Part shown: positions 19,201 through 26,512 of the stretch, in pieces | How the letters are laid out: each line of letters begins with the position of its first letter | Numbering within the stretch: the stretch's first letter is position 1 | DNA from: Aldehydirespirator sp965117015 | GTDB lineage: Bacteria; Actinomycetota; Acidimicrobiia; Acidimicrobiales; Aldehydirespiratoraceae | DNA: 64,000 nucleotides | Direction of reading: 5' to 3' | Assembly (NCBI GenBank): GCA_965117015.1 | Contig: OZ220747.1 | Span: 1,612,001-1,676,000 of the forward strand | Program-made: the position numbers and the translations under genes | The notes under the pieces: generated by a model | Databases searched by the model: none | What the model saw: the letters and a program-made list of their open reading frames with translations, nothing else | What the model was told of the DNA's origin: nothing

Positions 19201-20109
19201 GAGATCACACAGCCGGCTTGCACCGACCCGGTGATCTGGAACCAGTGGCACGTGATCAGCGCCCTCGACGAGATCCCGGCGGGCGTGGTGAGCGAGACCC
19301 TCCTGCTCGACGAGCGGATCAGCTTCACCGCCACCGGAGACGGCGAGTACCGGGCCTGGCGTTCGTCGCCCGACCGGCCCGCCGGAGCCGCCGTCGACCC
19401 CGCCGACCTGAAGACCCTCGATGCCCTGCCCGTCAAACCCGAGTACGGCTACCTCTGGACCAGCCTCGGCGAGCCGCCCGACGACCTGTTCCCGCTGCCG
19501 GAGTACCACCACCCCCGCCGGCGCAACATGAACGCCGGCAGCGTCGGCGTGGCCACCTCGGCGCCCAGAGCGGTCGAGAACTTCCTGGACCTGGCCCACT
19601 TCCCCTACGTGCACGAGGGCTCGCTGGGCGTGCTGCCCCACACCGAGGTGGTCGAGTACGAGGTCGAGGTCCGCGACGGCGAAGTCCACGCCACCAAGTG
19701 CGACATGATGGTGCCCAAGGTGGGCGTCAACTTCGACGCCCCCACCGTGATGCGCTACCGGTACCGGGTCCCGCACCCCTACTGCGTGATGCTCTACTAC
19801 GACAGCCTCCCCGACCCCTCGGCCGAGGACATCTGCGCCATCTGGGTGCAGCCCATGACCGCGGAGGTGGTGCGGGCCCACAACTACATGGGCGTCATCG
19901 ACGACACCAGCACCAACACCGACATCAAGGGCTACCAGCTGCTGATCTTCGCCCAGGACAAGCCCATCCTCGAGAACCAGCACCCCAAGCGCCTGCCCCT
20001 CGACCCCCGGGCCGAGACCCCGATCAGGGCCGACCGGTCGGCCATCGCCTACCGGCGGTGGCTGTCCGACCTGGGCGTCACCTACGGCGTGATCCCCGCC
20101 CAGGCGTGA
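19201..20109 (+). CDS. Rieske-less mononuclear-iron oxygenase subunit (NdmC-like), copy 1
   Basis: 302 aa. It is laid out like a Rieske oxygenase alpha subunit: WHVISALDEIPAG start, YGYLWTSLGEPPDD, then the iron site Asn128-x2-Asp131-x2-His134-x4-His139 in ENFLDLAHFPYVHEG, and the C-terminal AYRRWLSDLGVTYG. The CxH...CxxH ligands for the [2Fe-2S] Rieske cluster are absent; residues 40-80 contain no Cys at all. This is the architecture of NdmC, the 7-methylxanthine N-demethylase subunit that receives electrons from the extra Rieske domain of NdmD. A matching reductase is encoded at 21984. GTG start is a choice; no clear Shine-Dalgarno. The stop lies in the tandem repeat that follows. Confidence 0.75.
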   Translation, partial: EITQPACTDPVIWNQWHVISALDEIPAGVVSETLLLDERISFTATGDGEYRAWRSSPDRPAGAAVDPADLKTLDALPVKPEYGYLWTSLGEPPDDLFPLPEYHHPRRRNMNAGSVGVATSAPRAVENFLDLAHFPYVHEGSLGVLPHTEVVEYEVEVRDGEVHATKCDMMVPKVGVNFDAPTVMRYRYRVPHPYCVMLYYDSLPDPSAEDICAIWVQPMTAEVVRAHNYMGVIDDTSTNTDIKGYQLLIFAQDKPILENQHPKRLPLDPRAETPIRADRSAIAYRRWLSDLGVTYGVIPAQA

Positions 20110-20227
20110 GCCGGAGAGCGGGCCCGAAGGTGAGCCGAGGGACGAGCCGGAGAGCGGGCCCGAAGGTGAGCCGAGGGACGAGCCCGGGAGTGGGCCGGAC
20201 GGTGAGCCGAGGGACGAGCCCAGGAGC
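20108..20227. repeat. 36-bp tandem repeat, about 3.3 copies
   Basis: Units start at 20108, 20144, 20180 and (partial) 20216. Each ends GGTGAGCCGAGGGACG. The period is a multiple of three and each unit begins with a TGA in the frame of the upstream gene, whose stop codon is the first of these. The last partial unit supplies the AGGAG Shine-Dalgarno of the next gene. Confidence 0.8.
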
Positions 20228-20236
20228 GATCACGTC

Positions 20237-21214
20237 GTGATCGACGACCCGGTGCTGGTGAACGACTGGCATGTGGTGGCCCGCAGCGACGACGTGCCGG
20301 AGTCGGGCGTGGCCGGGGCCCGGCTGCTGGGCGAGGACCTAGTGGTGTGGCGCCAGGGCACAGACGTCATGGCCTGGAAGGACCTGTGCGTGCACCGGGG
20401 CACCCGCCTCTCGCTCGGCCAGGTCACCGGGCTCGGCCTGGAGTGCGCCTACCACGGCTGGACCTACGACCAGTCCGGCACCTGCGTCCACATTCCGTCC
20501 CGCCCGCAGCAGAAGCCACCGGCCCAAGCGTGCGCCACCACCTACGCGGCCACCGAGGCCCACGGCCTGATCTGGGCCTCGCTCGGCCGCCCCGACAGCA
20601 CACCACCCCCCTACGAAGAGTGGGACGACCCCGCCTTCCGCCATGTCCTCGGCGGACCGTACGAGATCCGAGCCAGCGCCCCCAGAGTCATCGAGAACTT
20701 CCTCGACGCCACCCACTTCCCGTTCGTCCACGAGGGCATCCTCGGCGACCGCGACCACGCCGAGCTCGGCGACTACAACGTCGACTCCAGCCCCGAGGGC
20801 ATCACCGCCCGCGACATCAACACCTGGACCCCCAACCCCGACGGGTCGGGCGAGGCCAAGATGGCCCAGTGGCTGTACCGGGTGCTGCGGCCCCTCACCG
20901 CCTACATCGAGCTGTCGATCCCCGGCGGCGGCCCGGAGCGCTACGCCATGTACTTCGCGGTCACCCCGGTAGACGAGCACACCAGCGTCGGCTGGATGTG
21001 GAACTCGATGAACTACAACCACGACCTCTCCGACGAGGACTTCGGCGCCTACATCGACGAGATCGTCATGCAGGACGTCCCCATCGTGGAGTCACAGCGG
21101 CCCGAGCTGCTGCCGCTCGACCTGGCGGCCGAATGGCACGTGCGAGCCGACCGGACGGCGGTCACCTACCGCCGCTGGCTCAAGGAACTGGGCGTCACGT
21201 TCGGAACCTCGTGA
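20237..21214 (+). CDS. Rieske oxygenase alpha subunit (NdmA/NdmB-like)
   Basis: 325 aa. Complete: Rieske ligands Cys51-x-His53 and Cys70-x2-His73 (CVHRG, CAYHGW), then the mononuclear iron site Asp157-x2-His160-x4-His165 in ENFLDATHFPFVHEG. The end TYRRWLKELGVTFG matches the Rieske-less neighbours. Such enzymes split N-methyl groups off as formaldehyde (NdmA, NdmB) or hydroxylate or O-demethylate other rings; they need the reductase encoded at 21984. Starts at GTG with AGGAG upstream. Co-directional with the Rieske-less gene, 127 bp apart. Confidence 0.82.
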   Translation: MIDDPVLVNDWHVVARSDDVPESGVAGARLLGEDLVVWRQGTDVMAWKDLCVHRGTRLSLGQVTGLGLECAYHGWTYDQSGTCVHIPSRPQQKPPAQACATTYAATEAHGLIWASLGRPDSTPPPYEEWDDPAFRHVLGGPYEIRASAPRVIENFLDATHFPFVHEGILGDRDHAELGDYNVDSSPEGITARDINTWTPNPDGSGEAKMAQWLYRVLRPLTAYIELSIPGGGPERYAMYFAVTPVDEHTSVGWMWNSMNYNHDLSDEDFGAYIDEIVMQDVPIVESQRPELLPLDLAAEWHVRADRTAVTYRRWLKELGVTFGTS

Positions 21215-21244
21215 ACCGGCCGGCGGGCCCGGGCAAGTCCTAGG

Positions 21245-21892
21245 TCAGTCTGGGCGCGCAGGCGGGGCCGGGAAGATCCCGGGCATCCCCTCGAAGCCGT
21301 CGATCCGCTTCACCCGGTCGGTCCAGCGCCTCAACGCCGGGTAGTCGAGCCGGGAGATGCCGCCCTCCTCCGACAGCACCACGTCGGGGAACAGGGCGAT
21401 GTCGGCGATGGTGGGATGCCCGCCCGAGCACACCCACGACCGGCCCTCCCGCTCACGGAACCACAGATGCTCGTCCAGCACCCGGAACAGCCGGTGGGCG
21501 CCGGCCTGGCACGCCCCGAGGTCGAAGTCGTAGCCCAGGTTGACGCACAGCCGGGCCGCCGACGCGGTGTTGGTGGTGCCCTCCGCGAACAGCATCCACG
21601 AGGCGGTCTCACCCAGCAGCCCGGGATCGCCGGTCGGGTACCAGCGCCCGCTCGGGTCGTACTTGGCCGCCAGGTACACCAGGATGGCGTGGGCGTCCCA
21701 CAGGATGTAGCCGTCGTCGTCGATGACCGGGATGTGGCCCAGCGGGTTGATCTTGCGGAACTCCTCGCCCTTGTGCTCCCACCCTGGGAAGAAGTCCACG
21801 GGGACCGTCTCGTACTCCACGTCGAGGATGCTCATCATCAGCCGCTGCTTGTAGCAGTTGACCGACAGCACGTAGTCGTACAGCTTGATCAT
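21245..21892 (-). CDS. Glutathione S-transferase-like protein (NdmE-like)
   Basis: 215 aa. N-terminal thioredoxin-fold GST domain: MIKLYDYVLSVNCYKQRLMM, the cis-Pro loop in GHIPVIDDDGYILWDAHAILVYLAAKY, then an all-helical C-terminal domain. Actinobacteria mostly use mycothiol, so a classic glutathione role is doubtful. In caffeine-degrading Pseudomonas the GST homologue NdmE is a structural part of the NdmC-NdmD complex, and here the gene is also next to a reductase with a fused Rieske domain. Start ATG is preceded by GGAG at 6 nt. Confidence 0.78.
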   Translation of the reverse strand: MIKLYDYVLSVNCYKQRLMMSILDVEYETVPVDFFPGWEHKGEEFRKINPLGHIPVIDDDGYILWDAHAILVYLAAKYDPSGRWYPTGDPGLLGETASWMLFAEGTTNTASAARLCVNLGYDFDLGACQAGAHRLFRVLDEHLWFREREGRSWVCSGGHPTIADIALFPDVVLSEEGGISRLDYPALRRWTDRVKRIDGFEGMPGIFPAPPARPD

Positions 21893-21908
21893 CACTCGCT
21901 CCGCACAC

Positions 21909-21963
21909 CCCAAATTCCTGTGGCCAAGGACCCCACAGGTCCGCAACTACAGGAATTTCGGGA
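21909..21963. repeat. Palindromic repeat family B, copy 3
   Basis: Arms CCAAATTCCTGTGG and CTACAGGAATTTCGG around a loop with GGACC/GGTCC. Lies between the reductase stop (21984) and the GST start (21892). It may reduce read-through between these genes. Confidence 0.75.
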
Positions 21964-21983
21964 GGGGGACCGCACTGACCGCA

Positions 21984-23747
21984 TCAGAGGTCCAGCACGA
22001 GCCGGTCGGACCGGGCCCTCGACACGCAGGTCATCATCCGGTCGCCGGCCTGGTGGTCGGAGTCGTTGAGGTACACGTCCTGGTGGTCGGGCTCGCCCTC
22101 CAGCACCGTGGCCACGCACGTCCCGCACGCCCCCTGCTCGCACGACGACGGCAACGGCACGCCGTTCTCCCGCAGCACCTCGAGGATCGTCGACCCCGCG
22201 GGGACGGTGACGGTCAGCGCCGAGCGGGCCAGGGCCACCTCGAACGTCGACGAGTCGTCGATCTCGGTGGTGTTCTTGAAGTACTCGAAGTGGACGTGAT
22301 CGTCGGGCCAGCCGGCCGCAGCGGCCTCCCGCCGGGCCGCCTCCAGCATCGGTCCGGGACCGCACACGTACAGGTGGGTGAATTCGTCGGGGGCGGCCAC
22401 CAGCCGCCGGATCTCGGCCACCGTCTCGTCGGGCGGCAGCCCGAGATGGCGCACGACGGATTCGCCCAGCCCTTCGAGCACGTCGCTGAACGCGGTGTGC
22501 TCCGCCGACTGGGCGAAGCAATGCAGCTCGAAGGGCAGGCTCATCCGGTCGAGGGCCTGGGCCATGGCCAGCAGCGGGGTGATGCCGATGCCGCCGGCCA
22601 GCAGGATCGTCCGCATCGAGTCGCGCCGCAGCGGGAAGTTGTTGCGGGGCTCGGAGATGGCCAGCACGTCGCCCTCCCGCACCGTCTCGTGCAGGCAGAC
22701 CGACCCTCCGGTCGAGTCGGGCTCGAGCTTGACCCCGAGGCGGTAGTACGACGTCTCGCCGGGGCCGTTGGTGATCGAGTACTGGCGCACCAGCCCGTTG
22801 GGCAGATGGACGTCGATGTGGGCTCCCGGCTGGAACGTGGGCAGCACGCCGGTGATCGGAGCGAGCTCGAAGGCGGCCACCCCCGCCGCGGTCTCCCATT
22901 TGCGGCGCACCTGCACCCGCAGCGCGGCCCGGCGACCGGACGGCGCTTCCGGCACCTCGGCCAGGTGCAGCGGCACCTGCTGCAGGACGGGCACCATCGG
23001 CTCGGGGGCCGGCAGCAGGGCGGCCTCGGCCTCGATCCTGGCCACCAGCCGGTTGAGCTCGACCGCGTGGTGCCGCAGCACGGCCATCTGGTCGCTCGCC
23101 GCCGGCGTCTCCGCCAGCACGGCCCGGATCACACTGCGCCCCGAGTCGACCGGCTGCACGAAGAACACCACGCTCGACGCCGAGCCGTTGTCCGTGGCAG
23201 TCAGCGTCACCGAGTACTCGTCGGTCGAGTCCACCGACATCTCAGCGGACCCTTCACCGAGCCGGTCGGAAGGCAGGAAGCGGTGGTCCCGCAGGTGTTG
23301 CACGGCCAACTCGGCCGAAGCGTTGACCGGCAGGTTGCGCAGCCCGAACGGTGTGCCCGCCTCCAGCACCTCGACCGTCGGCGGCTCGCCCACCGGCTCC
23401 TCGCCCGACCACACCAGCCCGTAGCGCTCGACCGAAACGAACGTCCGGTTGCAGATCGTCCGGGCCGGAGCGTCGGCGGGATGGGCCGGTATGTAGGTGC
23501 AGCCGGCCGACCGGTTGGCATAGCGCCAGCCGTGGTACTGGCAGCGCAACTCGGTGCCGTCGTTGCTGCCGATCGACAGCCGCACCCCCCGGTGTAGGCA
23601 CCGGTTCTCCCACACGTTCACGTAGTCGTCGTCGGCCCGCCACACCGCCAGCTCACGGCCCAGCAGTTGACCGTGGTGGACGTGGCGGTAGGGCACATCG
23701 TGCTCCGATGCCACCGGATGCCACATCGTGAACGGATCGGCTGTCAC
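21984..23747 (-). CDS. Rieske-fused oxygenase reductase (NdmD-like)
   Basis: 587 aa, four modules. Residues 1-110: Rieske domain with Cys50-x-His52 and Cys69-x2-His72 (CLHRG, CQYHGW). About 110-260: a linker resembling a shrunken oxygenase domain without the 2-His iron motif. About 275-500: a ferredoxin-reductase pair with RQYSITNGPGE (flavin), LAGGIGITPLLAMAQ and YVCGPGPMLEAA (NAD). About 500-587: plant-type [2Fe-2S] ferredoxin, Cys536, 541, 544 and 574. An extra N-terminal Rieske domain on such a reductase is the hallmark of NdmD, which feeds NdmA, NdmB and the Rieske-less NdmC. Length is close to NdmD. GTG start with GGAGGAC upstream. Confidence 0.85.
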   Translation of the reverse strand: MTADPFTMWHPVASEHDVPYRHVHHGQLLGRELAVWRADDDYVNVWENRCLHRGVRLSIGSNDGTELRCQYHGWRYANRSAGCTYIPAHPADAPARTICNRTFVSVERYGLVWSGEEPVGEPPTVEVLEAGTPFGLRNLPVNASAELAVQHLRDHRFLPSDRLGEGSAEMSVDSTDEYSVTLTATDNGSASSVVFFVQPVDSGRSVIRAVLAETPAASDQMAVLRHHAVELNRLVARIEAEAALLPAPEPMVPVLQQVPLHLAEVPEAPSGRRAALRVQVRRKWETAAGVAAFELAPITGVLPTFQPGAHIDVHLPNGLVRQYSITNGPGETSYYRLGVKLEPDSTGGSVCLHETVREGDVLAISEPRNNFPLRRDSMRTILLAGGIGITPLLAMAQALDRMSLPFELHCFAQSAEHTAFSDVLEGLGESVVRHLGLPPDETVAEIRRLVAAPDEFTHLYVCGPGPMLEAARREAAAAGWPDDHVHFEYFKNTTEIDDSSTFEVALARSALTVTVPAGSTILEVLRENGVPLPSSCEQGACGTCVATVLEGEPDHQDVYLNDSDHQAGDRMMTCVSRARSDRLVLDL

Positions 23748-23827
23748 GGGGTCGTCCTCCTTGCCTGCTCAGGCCGATGAACGGGTGCTGACTGCCTGCG
23801 GATCAGCTTGAAGTAGCTGCGACCAGA

Positions 23828-23846
23828 TGATAAGAACCAGTTATCA
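23828..23846. promoter_or_regulatory. Operator-like palindrome TGATAA-N7-TTATCA, copy 2
   Basis: Perfect 6-bp arms, 7-bp spacer, 81 bp upstream of the reductase start and inside the 134-bp gap after the second Rieske-less gene. Same arms and spacing as the site at 19155. Confidence 0.6.
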
Positions 23847-23881
23847 CCCTGTCAACGCACCAGGAAGGGGAGCCCTCCGGT

Positions 23882-24799
23882 CTAGGCCGCCGGTATGACC
23901 GCGTAGGTGACGCCGAGGTCGCTGAGCCAGCGCCGGTAGAGGACGGACGCCCGATCGGACCTGATGGGGGTCTCGGCCTGCGGGTCGAGCGGGAGCCGCT
24001 TCGGATTCTGGTTCTCGATGATGGGCAGGTCCTGGGCGAAGATGGTCTGCACGAACCGCCGGATGTGCCCGGTGCTGCTCTCGTCGTCGATGAGGCTCAA
24101 GAACATGTGGCCCCGGCAATGCTCCTCGCTGGTCGCCTGCACGAACAGCCCGATCAGGTCCATCCGCTCGGGTGCGGCCGGGCACGACTTGTAGAGCAGG
24201 ATCGAGTAGGGCTGCATGATCCGGTAGATGTAGTCGACCATCTGGCCCTCGGTGGCGGTGGCCGATGCGGCCGGCTGCCAGAACTGGCACTCGGTGGCCC
24301 AGATCTCGTTGGTGTCGCCGTCGACGTGGACGTTGTAGTCGACCACCTCGGTGTGGGGCTCCGAGCCCAGGTACCCGTCATGGACGAACGGGAAGTGGCC
24401 CATGTCGAGGAAGTTCTCGACCGCTCGGGGCGCAGAGGTGTGCAGGCCGATCGTGCACGCGTTGAAGTTGCGCCGGTCGGGCTCGAAGAACTCCGGAATG
24501 TGGAAGGACCCCTCGGGCGGGTCGCCCAGGCTGGTCCAGACGTAGAGGAACTCGCAGCGGCTGGGCAGCGTGCCGGTCACCGACTCGGGGTCGACGGGCA
24601 TGCCGGCGGCGAGGCCACGGCGGGTTCGCCAAGCGGCCGAGCGGCCCTCAGGCGTGACCGCGAAGCTGATCGACTCGCCCAGGAGCCGGGTGACGTGCAC
24701 CACGTTGGGCTCGGCCTCGTCGATGGCGCCCACAGGGTGCCACTGGTCCAGGACCGCCCGGTTCTGGCACTCGCCGTTCGCACCGGCCATACCAGCCAT
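23882..24799 (-). CDS. Rieske-less mononuclear-iron oxygenase subunit (NdmC-like), copy 2
   Basis: 305 aa, clearly a paralogue of the gene at 19201: same QWHPVGAIDE start, FLYVWTSLGDPPEG, iron site Asn129-x2-Asp132-x2-His135-x4-His140 in ENFLDMGHFPFVHDG, and YRRWLSDLGVTYA end. It too has no Rieske CxH/CxxH pair. It would depend on a Rieske donor in trans, most simply the reductase encoded next on the same strand. Divergence between the two copies suggests two substrates or two methyl positions. The ATG at 24799 lacks a clear Shine-Dalgarno. Confidence 0.75.
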   Translation of the reverse strand: MAGMAGANGECQNRAVLDQWHPVGAIDEAEPNVVHVTRLLGESISFAVTPEGRSAAWRTRRGLAAGMPVDPESVTGTLPSRCEFLYVWTSLGDPPEGSFHIPEFFEPDRRNFNACTIGLHTSAPRAVENFLDMGHFPFVHDGYLGSEPHTEVVDYNVHVDGDTNEIWATECQFWQPAASATATEGQMVDYIYRIMQPYSILLYKSCPAAPERMDLIGLFVQATSEEHCRGHMFLSLIDDESSTGHIRRFVQTIFAQDLPIIENQNPKRLPLDPQAETPIRSDRASVLYRRWLSDLGVTYAVIPAA

Positions 24800-24828
24800 A
24801 CAGGCTCAGCCTCCCCGATCCCGCGATC

Positions 24829-24847
24829 GAACCGGGCCCTCCGGTTC
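24829..24847. promoter_or_regulatory. Inverted repeat between divergent oxygenase and regulator genes
   Basis: GAACCGG and CCGGTTC, perfect 7-bp arms around 5 bp, lie in the 94-bp gap between the second Rieske-less gene and the XRE-cupin regulator gene. A plausible autoregulatory site for that regulator. Confidence 0.4.
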
Positions 24848-24893
24848 ACTGCGGTTTGTACCACGACCGGGCTCGCCAAGGGAACACAGCCCC

Positions 24894-25457
24894 GTGCCCG
24901 ATGATCTGGGCCTAGAGATCGGGGCCAAGGTCAAGGCGATCCGCGCCCGGCGGGGGCTGTCGGGACGGAAGCTGGCCGCAGCCGCCGATGTGAGCCAGCC
25001 GTTCCTAAGCCAGCTCGAGGCCGGACACACGTCGGTGGCCATAGCCACGCTGTACCGCCTGGCGACCGCCCTCGACGTCAAGCCGTCGGACCTGCTGCCC
25101 GACCCGCCGACCGACACCCGGGTGGAGGTCCTGCGGGCCTCCGAGCTGAACCAGATGCCGGTGAGTGAGCTGCCCAACGCCACCACGGCACGCACCGCCT
25201 ACCGGGGCGGGCGGCGCATCACCGAGCTGGGCGACTTCCGGATCGAGCCCGGGCCCGACGTGGACGAGTGGTTCGAATCCGCCGACGAGACTGTGATCTA
25301 TGTGATCGAGGGATCGCTGCATGTGGAGTTCAAGGACCGACCGCAGGTGACCCTCCGCGCCGGCGACGTAATGTTCCATTCGGCGTGGGTCCAGACCCGC
25401 TGGCGCCTGGCATCGGAGTCGCCCGCCAGGGTGATACTGGTGGCGGCCGGAGGCTGA
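24894..25457 (+). CDS. XRE-family regulator with cupin sensor domain
   Basis: 187 aa. Residues 5-65 form an XRE helix-turn-helix (VKAIRARRGLSGRKLAAAADVSQPFLSQLEAG). Residues about 105-185 form a small cupin (EWFESADETVIYVIEGSLHVEF, LRAGDVMFHSAWVQTRW), the ligand-binding part. This layout is typical for local regulators of catabolic genes such as PuuR-like proteins. It is divergent from a Rieske-less oxygenase gene and starts a run with the ADA-like, Ade-like and Rieske genes. The GTG start gives a protein of normal family length; further upstream sequence is not HTH-like. Confidence 0.82.
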   Translation: MPDDLGLEIGAKVKAIRARRGLSGRKLAAAADVSQPFLSQLEAGHTSVAIATLYRLATALDVKPSDLLPDPPTDTRVEVLRASELNQMPVSELPNATTARTAYRGGRRITELGDFRIEPGPDVDEWFESADETVIYVIEGSLHVEFKDRPQVTLRAGDVMFHSAWVQTRWRLASESPARVILVAAGG

Positions 25458-25498
25458 CTGATTGAGACACGCCAACAGAACCGAGACAAGGGAGAACC

Positions 25499-26512
25499 AT
25501 GGGCTCCGTCGAAGACCTGATCAACACAATCCCCAAGGCCGAACTCCACCTGCACATCGAGGGCACCCTCGAGCCCGAGCTGAAGTTCGACCTGGCCGAG
25601 CGCAACGGCCTTGACCTGCCCTACGCCGGTGTCGAGGAGATGCGGGCCGCCTACGACTTCGACGACCTGCCGTCGTTCCTGGCCCAGTACTACGAGGGCA
25701 TGAGCGTCCTGCTGGTGGAGCAGGACTTCTACGACCTGGCCATGGCCTACTTCACCAAAGTCGCCGGCCAGAACCTGGTGTACGTGGAGATGTTCTTCGA
25801 CCCGCAGGCCCACACCACCCGCGGCATCGAGTTTGGCACGGTGATCACCGGGCTGCGCCGGGCCCAGGCCGACGCCCAGCAGCGCCTCGGCATCCGCTCG
25901 CACCTGATCATGTGCTTCCTGCGGGACATGTCGGCCGAGTCCGCGGCCGAGACCCTGGATCAGGCCAAGGAGTACCGGGACTGGATCCTGGGCGTGGGCC
26001 TCGACTCCGACGAGAGGAACAACCCGCCCATCAAGTTCCGCGACGTCTACGCCGACGCCAGGGCCCAGGGCTACCGGCTCACCATGCACTGCGACGTCGA
26101 CCAGGAGAACTCCCTGTCCCACATCTGGCAGTGCCTCAACGACATCGGCGTCGAGCGCATCGACCACGGCGTCAACTGCCTGGAGGACGAGGCGCTGGTG
26201 GCCGAGATCAAGCGGCGGGGGCTGGGCCTCACCGTGTGCCCCATCTCCAACGCCTACGTGACCGACGGCACCAAGGCCGCGGCCATCAAGTCCATGCTGG
26301 AGCAGGGCCTGCGGGTGACCCTCAACTCCGACGATCCCGCCTACTTCCCCGGCTACGTGGCCGACAACTTCCTGCGGGTCCACGACGAGGTCGGACTCAG
26401 CGCCGAGGAGGTGGTGCGCCTGGTGCGCAACTCCTTCGAGATCAGCTGGCTCGACGACGACAGCCGGGCCGAGTACCTGAGCCGGGTCGACGCCTCCGTG
26501 GCGGGCGCCTGA
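25499..26512 (+). CDS. Adenosine/adenine-deaminase-like protein with altered active site
   Basis: 337 aa, ADA family; overall closest in style to the bacterial adenine deaminases of the ADA fold. Metal ligands are present: His17-x-His19 (HLHIEG), His197, Asp278 in NSDDPAYF, and the catalytic-site His223 (IDHG). The family motif HAGE, whose Glu protonates the ring nitrogen, is replaced by His197-Cys-Asp-Val200, followed by DQEN. Either a nearby acid takes over or the reaction differs from adenine deamination. A good AAGGGAG Shine-Dalgarno precedes the ATG. The stop overlaps the next start by one base, so it is co-translated with the Ade-like gene. Confidence 0.72.
   Translation: MGSVEDLINTIPKAELHLHIEGTLEPELKFDLAERNGLDLPYAGVEEMRAAYDFDDLPSFLAQYYEGMSVLLVEQDFYDLAMAYFTKVAGQNLVYVEMFFDPQAHTTRGIEFGTVITGLRRAQADAQQRLGIRSHLIMCFLRDMSAESAAETLDQAKEYRDWILGVGLDSDERNNPPIKFRDVYADARAQGYRLTMHCDVDQENSLSHIWQCLNDIGVERIDHGVNCLEDEALVAEIKRRGLGLTVCPISNAYVTDGTKAAAIKSMLEQGLRVTLNSDDPAYFPGYVADNFLRVHDEVGLSAEEVVRLVRNSFEISWLDDDSRAEYLSRVDASVAGA

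Noticed and set aside
19201..20109. Rieske-less oxygenase as a truncated or broken gene
   Set aside because: The N-terminus is present and collinear, only the cluster-binding loops are replaced; a second paralogue shows the same architecture.
21245..21892. Ordinary detoxifying GST
   Set aside because: Not excluded biochemically, but actinobacteria mostly lack glutathione and the gene neighbours fit an NdmE-like structural role better.
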